In this document: positions 56,131 through 64,000 of the stretch, piece by piece
Layout of the letters: the number at the start of each line of letters is the position of its first letter
How positions within the stretch are numbered: position 1 is the stretch's first letter
Source: Coix lacryma-jobi var. lacryma-jobi
Lineage: Eukaryota > Streptophyta > Magnoliopsida > Poales > Poaceae
NCBI GenBank assembly: GCA_009763385.1
Contig: CM019824.1
Location: 110,998,660-111,062,659, forward strand
Reading direction: 5' to 3'
DNA: 64,000 bases
The notes under the pieces: generated by a model
Seen by the model: only the letters and a program-made list of their open reading frames with translations
Told to the model about the DNA's origin: nothing
Database searches by the model: none
Program-made: the position numbers and the translations under genes

Positions 56131-56901
56131 CTAAAAGGGGAAACACACACCAAGCTCACCTCTCAACCTAGCAAAAGTTGATTGGTCCAAAGGCTTGGTG
56201 AAAATATCAGCCAACTGATGATTAGTATCGACATGGCGAAGGTCGATATCACCCTTCTCATAGTGGTCTCGCAGAAAATGAAAGCGCATATCAATGTGTT
56301 TGGTCTTAGAGTGCAGCATGGGGTTCTTAGCAACGCTAATCGCACTCGTGCTGTCAAAAAGCAAGGGAACGTGAGTAAAGCTCAGACCAAAATCACGCAA
56401 AGTGGCCATCATCCAGAGCAACTAGGAACAGTAGCTAGCCGCAGCAACATACTCAGCCTTCGTGGTAGACTGGGCAACACTAGACTGCTTGCGAGAAGAC
56501 CACGATATAAGAGAAGAAACAATAAACTCACAAGTCCCAGAAGTGGACTTGCGCTCAATCCGGCAACCAGCAAAATCGGTATCGGAATAACCACAAAGTG
56601 AGAGGGTGGAGGAAGCAGAATACCAAATCCCAAAATCAGGAGTGAAGCATAAGTACCTCATAATGCGCCTGACCGCCTGACGATGAGAGGTGCGCGGCGA
56701 CGACTGAAATCGCGCGCAAAGACACACCGCGAACTGAATGTCTGGGTGTGTCGCCGTCAGGTACAGCAGCGACCCGATCATACTCCGGTACTCTTTCTGG
56801 TCCACAGCTTCTCCATCTTTGTCCGCATCCAGGGTCGTCGTGGTCGACATGGGTGTAGGAAGAGGCTTGGCCTCACCCATATCGAATTTCTTCAGGATAT
56901 C
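56131..56901 (-). pseudogene. Copia pol C-terminal end: RT end and RNase H
   Basis: Minus strand. It carries the connection after RT (GEAKPLPTPMS, YRSMIGSLLYLTATHPDI) and copia RNase H (GYSDTDFAGCRIERKSTSG, SWSSRKQSSVAQSTTKAEYVA, then VLLFDSTSAI-like text, SKTKHIDMRFHFLRD and LADIFTKPL). An in-frame TAG lies at 56422-56424 right after AAASYCS, and the frame continues to the natural stop near 56131. The upstream part is cut at DILKKFDMG by Athila-3 (56902). RNase H removes the RNA strand during reverse transcription. It is nonfunctional as it stands. Confidence 0.92.
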
Positions 56902-58378
56902 TGTTGACGTTTGTTAGTGCAAATAGAATATGAAAGATTCCGCAAGCGCACAGAACACCGTCGTAGCATTTTACCGGGAGTATTCCAGGATCATTATTTA
57001 TATTTTACCACAGGGAAGCTAGGGTCAAGAATCTGATAACTCACTATCATGCATCTACTAACTCATAGTACTAAATAGACTAAAGCAGGGGTAAATGATA
57101 TATGATATAATAATGAAAGTACATCAAAGAGAATTCAATGATAAATGTATAGACAACTATAGCGGGAGGACAACGGAAGAGATCAAGGTTCCTATGTACT
57201 TCTCTATTACTTGTGTTCTAAAGCAACAAAGATGAAAAGATATAGCAGTCATAAACATTGGCACTTTGGAGCAGCAGGTCCTTTCCAACACTCGAAGAAG
57301 ACTAGGAAAAAGGTAGTTTGGAGAAGGCTGCCAAAAGCTCTACGAAACATCAATCCGAACGTGGTGGACTACGAAGGCCTAACAGAGTTGTCACCCCTGG
57401 GGCTACCACAACTATTCCGTGGGATTGAGCGCAACCTCAGGTAACCTATAGACTAAACACCATGTCTAATCTATCGATTACTACTCTAATTACCATGAAT
57501 AACTAGAGCACTCAATACGAGCGAAGATCCCATGCCAAGATATAACAACTATACTAATCATATAATTAAGCATAAAGTAAATAGAGAAGATAAATATATT
57601 AAATCATAAGTCTTACAAAGGAAAGATACAAGACATACCAAAACTCTGAAGACTCCTCCGGAACCGGAGCGCAGCTCCGCTCTCCCTAACTCCCGACTAA
57701 AGCTAAGCTATTACATTGGAAATTCTAAACCTAATTCTCTAGGGAGGAGAGGTTGTCCTTCGAGGGACGCCTCTACAAAGACTCCCAGATGATGATGGTG
57801 TATTGCCTCAGGGGGGTCTTGGGTTTATTATATAGGGGCTCCTGGCCTCCCCTCCACCTTGGGCAAGCGATGTGGGACTAAATCCTTCCTCATATGCACT
57901 TGGGCCTAAATGAGCCAAAACGTGTTGGAGAGGTCGGTTGGAGTGCGTCACGCGAAGGGGGAGCAAATTGGGCCCAATACCAGACCGGTCGGTCCAGGAG
58001 GGAGACCGGTCGGTCTGCCCCTATGACAGGTGGGTCCCGCCTTCCGTGGGTCGCATTCTCGTGTCTTCTGGAATGTTCCGGAATGTTCTAGAATCTTCCA
58101 AGTCGTATCCATCGAGGACTCTCGCTCCGGGACTCCAAATATAGCAAATCATATGTCCGTTTCAATTGTCTCGACGAGGTCTTCGCAATGGTGTGCTCTG
58201 TTTCATCACTTGAGATACTTTTATATGGTGAAATATTGATAATCCTGCAAAACAAGTGAGAGCACCAAAACTCATGGAACTTGTTAGTTTCAAACCCTAC
58301 AACTATGCTTTGTGATTCAATTCATGTCATTCTATGCATTAGTTGATGCTATAATATTGACATTAAGGACCGTCAACA
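56902..58378 (-). repeat. Athila-3 3' LTR (1477 bp)
   Basis: Minus strand: starts TGTTGACGGTCCTTAATG, ends CAAACGTCAACA. It has a TATA box (TATATAATAAACCC near 57838-57825), two GACCGGTCGGTC palindromes (57982-58018) and the GCGCTTGCGG motif near 56953. The ends form the inverted repeat TGTTGACG/CGTCAACA. Confidence 0.82.
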
Positions 58379-60824
58379 AGTTCCCCCAAGCTTAACCTTT
58401 GCTAGTCCCGAGCAAAGCCAATCTCAACAATGGATCAGGAGTTGTTGCAATATCTGCACTTCTATCAAGTACTCATGCATTCAAACAAAAGTTCTCATAT
58501 GGAATAGGAAAAAGTATCATATTATTCATCATGGGGCTTAGTACTTTACCTTGAATCTTGAGTAACTGAAAGATAGAACGATCAAGCACCATGTCTCTAG
58601 TTCCTTCACCTCACCATTATTCCGGAGTTTTTATGAATTTTCAAAAAGCTTAAAAACATATGTTGTCAAATTAAACAATGGATCCAAAGACAAAGTCAAC
58701 CATACTATTGAATCGAGAAGTGCATGTGTATGGAGAATGGAGGCGGATGCTCTTTTGAATATATCACTCTCTTTTGTCTATTAGAAACACATGGCTATCA
58801 GGCTAATTCTACTATCGGGCACGTGCCCATTTTTTCTGATATTCATCATTTTTTTTCTTTTTTTTCTTCGAGGCTCTAGACACTTGTCCCTTTTTATTTC
58901 CTCGGGATCTATCTTTTTGAGGTTTCAGACACTTGTCCCTTTTTATTTCCTTGGTTTTTTTTCTCTTTTTTCTTCAATAGCCACATGCTTCCAACAAACT
59001 TTTGAAAGGATAGCAACAGATAATCATGAGCATTTGTGCGAAAGATGGATGAAATATGTAAGTGATCTCAATTCAATAGCATGATAACTTCTCATAGGGT
59101 CAACAAAGCTTAATTTAACTCAATGCAATTATTTGTCATCTTAATATTGGAAAATCTCCAGAACTCTAGTGTTGTTTTAGAACAAGATAACAGTAGCTCA
59201 GATCATCACATATCATATATGTCAATTACCTAGACTCTGGATCAAGCATTTCTACCCATATATTTAATTTCATTTTAAGGCATCATTAATTTTTAAACTT
59301 AAGAGAACTCATGCTTAATGGCTAGGTACTATAACCTATTATATGGGTAGCAACTATTCATCATTTCCATTTTAAGAGTTCTTTAGATTAGACATGCTTT
59401 ATTTATTTAATCTAACACACACTATAACCTATTATTTAAAATAGTAAGATAGTAGTAAGACATAACTAAATCACGAAGATAACGGGGGTGTGTCTCCCCC
59501 AAGCTAATCCTTTCGATCGCATCGAGCCTTCATGTGCCCGAATATTTTTGTTCTTTTTCTTTTTAAGGGTGAGCCTTCATGTGCTCACATTTTTTTTATT
59601 TTGAATTTGTTTATAGAAAGAAAACTTAAGAAGATAAAAAAATACTTACCTGGATACATGGGGGTGCTTTCCCCCAAGCTGAATATTAACGTAGTCGTTT
59701 GATCTTGCAATGTAGCAAACTCGCAGTGAAAATGTTCTTCCTCTATCAGAGCATTAATTGATGTTGATGGTTGTTGAAATAGTGCTCCAACAGTGGATGG
59801 AACATCCACTTGCTCGTCAGCTTTTCTTGGTCTTTCAATCCTATGAAACTCAAATAGACAACAAAACTTGTGGAATAGATTAAGCGTTAGTGGTTGGTCA
59901 CTCAAGCCTTAGTTGTCCAGAGTTTCACTAAGATCTCTTTCTCAATATTTTTGTATTTTAATTTTTTTATGATGCAAGAGAAAATGCAACAGGATGAATG
60001 TATGCATATTTATTTTTGTTTTTATGCCACCACGGTGAATATTTCATATGGGTTTTTACACACCACAAAATTCTTCACATGGGGCTTTAAGTTTTATGAT
60101 GCAGTGTAAAAAGTAAAATATTTTTATTTCCTTTTTTATGCAATGCTAATGCAGAAAAGTAAATATGCTATGGAGAAATGATGATGGAAAGTAAATATGC
60201 AAAATGGAAACTAATGCAGAAAAGATAAATATGGATAACTACCGATTTACCTTTTGGCGAGGGTTCAATGTTTTAAGTCCTCTGAACAGGACTTCTCACC
60301 ATGTTCATTCCTAAGGTGCATTATTTGATCTTGACATGTAGACCTTGATAACTACACCTCTTGATATGGTGTCACCCATGTTATTCGTTCTGTCCAACCA
60401 TTGAAGTGAAACATTAATTGTGGAAGCTGGCAGCATCTTGCTCAGTGGTGCATGTTCTTGTAGATCCAGGACCTTCACTTTGTAGAATTTGGGAGTTGAC
60501 AAACTCCTCCATGTTTGCTTAAGAGTGTGTCCTGCTTATAAGACAAGTAGAGATCAAGTGCATGGGCTCTATTGGTGGAAAAACATCAACAGAACCAAAA
60601 GTTTTGTTCATTCCTCTCTAACCTTAGGCACATTGGACAAGATAAACTTGTTGTTTATGTGTTCTATTCAATCTTAACACGAGTGATAGGTTCAAAACAT
60701 GAGCATGAAAGTAGGCATCTTAAAATATTTAATCCGATCAGATTGCTTAACCAAAGGAAGGATAATCTATGCATAATGTATCGATCTTTTCATGATTGTG
60801 ATATACCATCTTCCAAAGGTGGAT
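58379..60824 (-). other. Athila-3 3' internal region
   Basis: No env-like gene can be called. A 63-codon frame (60502-60311; VKVLDLQEHAPLSKMLPAS) is the best-preserved coding trace and has a damaged homologue at about 17965-18120 in Athila-E. I do not recognise its family. Purine-tract-like AGCTTGGGGGA motifs occur on the minus strand at about 59500 and 59680, in addition to the true tract at 58392-58379. Confidence 0.55.
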
Positions 60825-62465
60825 TGTTGGCGGTTCTTATCGACATATTTATCCCGCCAACATAGTCCATATAAAAGGAGAAAAGCATGTATTTTACTCA
60901 TATATACTTTTATGACTAACCAAGTTCCACATGTAGTGCAAAGTTATGTTTTGCAGATCATAAACATGCATACAGGTGGATAACAACCAAAAAGGCGCAA
61001 TCCAACACGTCAAAATGCGCAAAATGAACAAGGACACAAAAAGCCCATATAGATGTACAGCAAAATTCAACCGGGAACGAACTCAGAAGCCCAAAAGAGC
61101 AAGCCCAGGCTTTGGGCTGGGCTGGACGGGCCTAGCCCGGGGGCGGCTGCCCCCAGGGGCGACCACCCCCCTGGTGCTGCCACATGGCCACCGCCTTTGC
61201 AGAGGCGGTGCACTCAATGCCTTGAAGGCGGTTCCGGGTGAATTTTGCAGCAACACCCCTACCAAACCGACCTCAAACACCTATTAAGGAGAGGGGGAGG
61301 GGAGCCAAAGTAGAACACAATCACCTCTTGAGCTACACACTTGGGCACTACCTCTTCTTAGGTTTTCCTTGTTCTTGTGCTAGAGAGAGAGCTAGGCAAA
61401 GCTATCAGGAGGGCTTGGCTCCTTGGAGAGATATTGGGTATGAATAGATAGATCTGATCTCCAAAGCCCTGTCTTATTCTTTCGATACCGTTCTTCATAT
61501 GAACTAGAGTATAGTTCTTGTTCTAGTATTTTGGTATATGACTTAGATCTTAGGTCTTATATCATGTTGCTAGTATATGAACTTATGAATAGTTCTTGTG
61601 GAATTAGTATAATATACATTCTAGTGTATAGTTTTATAATATTTGCTACCCTAGGGTTGTAGTGTATTATATGAATTAGAGCTAAGTGTGTATTATATTA
61701 TTCTCACATAGAACATTAGTCTAATTGCTTCATGCTTATTATATGATTAGAAATAAGCTCTTGTCAAGGGTGGCGGTTTATCATGCTCTTCTGAGTAGGC
61801 TCAGGCTTCTTACCTCCTGTCGATCCGTAGGGTCGGGGACCCGGGGGAGTCTGAGTGGTTTCTGTGCATGCAAGCATGGTGCTTGGATGTAGAGGCCGGG
61901 TAATTGCATGGCTTAGTCCACGGTAGTGGGGATGGCGGCAGGTGGTGACAGCCCTGTCCGTCCTTGGCATTCCCCCACGTTCGGCTAGGGTGTAGGAGTC
62001 TAAATTGTTATGAGAGGTTGCTGCTGGCAGACCAGTACTCGCGTAATCTCCCGAACCATCTAAAGCATGAGATTAGTTCTATGTCATATGATTGCATGAT
62101 TAACTTGTTTGTGTATGACCTGTATCCAGACCATGCCTGCTCTATTAGGTTATTCAATTATTCTTTTATTCATTTATTCTTTTAGTCTCTTTTTACTCTT
62201 TGCCCTCTTGCCATGCTCAAGATTATGTTTCTCCACTATTCAAATCATCACTGTTTATCACCTGTTATGACATTGATCCATTATTGCTATCATGGTATTT
62301 GGTACTATATTATCCTAGAACTTGATACATACAAAGCCTTCCTCGAGCGAACCAATAAATCACGATACTCGGTATATCTCCGGGTGAAATGCTACATGAT
62401 AATTCCGTGCGCTTGCGGACCTAAACTCCAAACCTACGAACTATCGTATAGATGCATGCTTAACA
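60825..62465 (+). repeat. Athila-4 5' LTR
   Basis: It starts TGTTGGCGGTTCTTATCG, parallel to TGTTGACGGTCCTTA and TGTTGATGGTCCTTA in Athila-3 and Athila-2. It has a TATA-like CTATTAAGGA (61281-61290), GC-rich palindromic text (61130-61220) and GTGCGCTTGCGG at 62408-62419. The 3' end is uncertain: about 62465 by analogy with Athila-E, or up to 62710 if the primer-site repeats belong to the LTR. Confidence 0.75.
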
Positions 62466-62736
62466 CTGTTGCTGGAAACGCGCCATTCTAAGCAACTTGT
62501 TAAGAGACATCGAACAGACACTTCTAGCGTTGTTGCTGGGAATAGATCTTCGGGTCCATTTCTATGCCAATATCCGCGCCGTTGCCATGGATGGATTGCA
62601 AAGTCATTCTTAGTGACAACGTTAGTAAGTGTCGACGCGCATTTCTGGCGCTGTTGCCAGGGATGGATCGTAAGGTCCATTCTTAGTAATAACGTTAAGA
62701 AATGCTAACAAGCATTTCTGGCGCCGTTGCCGGGGA
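62461..62736 (+). promoter_or_regulatory. Athila-4 primer-binding-site array (about five copies)
   Basis: The best copy, TGGCGCCGTTGCCGGGGA, is at 62719-62736. Degenerate copies start at about 62646 (TGGCGCTGTTGCCAGGGA), 62574, 62525 and 62461. The last two intervals are 72 and 73 nt, each unit with GCATTTC before the site and AACGTTA between. Only the last copy looks able to pair well with the primer tRNA. Confidence 0.75.
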
Positions 62737-62857
62737 AGGCTAATGTAAAAAGTTCTAGATAAACATAAACCAATATCTGATATGCATAATGAGTCATTGT
62801 TATGCAGGATAACTCCCTGCCTGTTCCCTCCTGTTGTGGATGAAACAGGGATAGTGT

Positions 62858-64000
62858 ATGTCTGGTTTCTCTCTCCCGGAAAACTTCATTAACTATCCCG
62901 AGGCACTCCTAAGGGCTAAGCGGATTCGTTCCGTTTCGTCTTCTGCTACTCCACCGACAGAGCAACCAGCCGGTTCTGCACCAACCCCAACTGAGGTCAT
63001 GGCTGAGAAGACACTCCGCGAGTTCTCCGTGCCCGCTGTCACCAACGTGGCTACCGGCCCGCTGTGGACACGGCCGGAAAGAACTTCGAACTCCGTACAG
63101 GCCTGATCACCTTGGTGCAGGCAAGCCCGTTCTGTGGTTTGCCTAGCGAGGATGCGAATGCGCATCTACAACACTTCCTGGAGCTGTGTGACACCATTGT
63201 CATCAAGGACATCACCCCAGATGTCATTCGGCTCCGTCTTTTCCCTTTCTCCCTTGCGGGGAAAGCGAAAAGGTGGTTCTACCAGGACATGGAAGCTGTC
63301 AACACATGGGCAAAATGCTCAGCTGCATTCCTTGCTAAATTCTTTCCCATAAGCAAAACCAATGCTTTGCGGGGAAGAATCTCCAATTTCAAGCAAGATG
63401 CCACTGAATCAATCCCTGACGCGTGGGAAAGGCTCCGGGAGTACATCCTGAGCTGCCCCCACCATGGCATAGAAAATTGGATGGTGCTCCAAAACTTCTA
63501 CAACGGGCTCACGCCCATGTCGAAGGGCACCTAGATGCAGCCGCTGGTGGAGCATTCTTATCGCTCACCACCGCCGGGGCTACGGCCCTGATCGAGAAGA
63601 TGGTTGAACACCAAGGCTAGAGTGACGAGAGAACCCAAACACAAACACCAGCCAAAGCACAAAAAGGCATGCATACCGTGAAGGAGACGGATATGCTTGC
63701 CGCAAAATAGACCTCCTTATAAAACACTAGCCGAGAAAAACCAAGAAAACCAAACAAATACGGTGAAAGCCATAGATTCACACATGACGTGTGAAGTCTG
63801 TGGTGATGTTGGCCATTCGGGGACCGACTGCCCCGAAACCCGTGAAGACGCCGCCTACATCAACAACGGGTTCCGCCAACAAGGAGGCACCACCAGAACA
63901 ATGGTTGGAATAACCAGTCACGGCCGCCATTCCAAGGTAATTCGAACTCCAATTCGAATCAACCTTCTTTAAAGACTTAGTTCTTGACAGGCTAAAATTA
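62858..64000 (+). pseudogene. Athila-4 gag, frameshifted, runs off the window
   Basis: It begins at ATG 62858 (MSGFSLPENFINYP). A one-base loss near 63055-63062 moves the frame to 63064-63534 (GKNFELRTGLITLVQASPF, WFYQDMEAVNTWAKC, ALRGRISNFKQDATESIPD). Another shift near 63528-63535 leads to the frame with HLDAAAGGAFLSL, which ends at a TAG (63618-63620) where the family has Trp. Further shifts follow before a zinc knuckle CEVCGDVGHSGTDC (about 63790-63831, CX2CX4HX4C intact). Gag forms the particle in which reverse transcription takes place. This copy is dead. Confidence 0.87.

Larger units (their letters stand above)
52560..56901 (-). mobile_element. Ty1/copia element C, 3' part, minus strand
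   Basis: Minus strand: the end of pol (56901-56131), a 1.5-kb 3' untranslated region, a polypurine tract (CATCAAGGGGGAG, about 54624-54612) and the 3' LTR (54610-52560). Athila-3 interrupts pol at 56901. A long region between pol and LTR and a 2-kb LTR suggest the SIRE/Maximus group; this assignment is tentative. Confidence 0.82.
56902..60824 (-). mobile_element. Athila-3: 3' end of a minus-strand Athila-type element
   Basis: LTR 58378-56902 and 3' internal region 60824-58379, cut at 60825 by Athila-4. It is inserted into copia pol at ATATC (56897-56901). The internal part matches Athila-E 17.5-20.5 kb in inverted orientation, including its tandem repeats. Confidence 0.8.
60825..64000 (+). 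mobile_element. Athila-4: 5' part of a plus-strand Athila-type element
   Basis: 5' LTR from 60825, a primer-site array (62461-62736), a leader and a decayed gag that continues past the window edge. The gag sequence (DANAHLQHFLELCDT, RLRLFPFSLAGKAKRWFY, AWERLREYILSCPHHG) is of the Athila type. Confidence 0.88.

Noticed and set aside
58791..59084. Frame in Athila-3 with hydrophobic stretches, considered as env-like
   Set aside because: It runs opposite to the element and consists of the 55-bp tandem repeats; Athila-E has the same pattern without a conserved frame.

Overview
This window looks like 64 kb of grass nuclear DNA, probably from a large repeat-rich genome such as an Andropogoneae grass. 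It appears to be made almost entirely of LTR retrotransposons nested inside one another. I found no host gene, tRNA, rRNA or CRISPR array. The grass assignment rests on the mix of families (CRM-, Tekay-, Tat- and Athila-type Ty3/gypsy and a SIRE-like Ty1/copia, all named from remembered motifs without alignment) and on GC-rich palindromic minisatellites in several LTRs.

Layout from left to right. (1) 1-6435 is a CRM-type element, cut by the window edge, with an unbroken 1634-codon gag-pol and its 3' LTR. (2) 6436-12371 is the 3' end of an old Tat element (Tat-1). It holds a broken antisense PMD gene and a 3' LTR that is split by a minus-strand Athila piece (about 8440-11930). (3) 12372-20572 is the 3' internal part of another Athila element (Athila-E), interrupted by two solo copia LTRs of opposite orientation (12605-14562 and 15413-17498), each with a matching 5-bp target-site duplication. 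(4) 20590-50662 is a Tekay-type chromovirus with LTRs of about 4.65 kb and TSD TTATC. It landed 17 bp inside the Athila-E 3' LTR. A 14.25-kb Tat element (Tat-2, 25582-39832, TSD GTATC) sits in its leader. (5) 50668-51907 is the rest of the Athila-E LTR. (6) 51908-52559 is a fragment of an older copia LTR. (7) 52560-56901 is the 3' part of a minus-strand copia element. (8) 56902-60824 is a minus-strand Athila 3' end. (9) 60825-64000 is the 5' LTR, primer-site array and decayed gag of a plus-strand Athila.

Two things stand out. In the Tekay element, a separate open frame upstream of gag (40219-41235) encodes a protein whose N terminus closely resembles the tail of histone H3. The same element's integrase carries a chromodomain, the module that usually reads methylated H3 tails. 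In Tat-2, the region between integrase and the 3' LTR holds two spliced genes on the opposite strand. One has six exons, 865 codons, a plant mobile domain and a coiled coil. The other has three exons and 241 codons. Every proposed intron is GT-AG, 64-89 nt long, and preserves the reading frame, while the sense gag-pol of the same element is broken in several places.

The insertion order read from the nesting agrees with LTR divergence. By eye the Tat-2 LTRs differ at about 9 of 1437 positions, and the Tekay LTRs that enclose it at roughly 15 of their first 620. Most in-frame stops are TAG in places where a CAG codon would fit, as expected from decay of methylated CHG sites.
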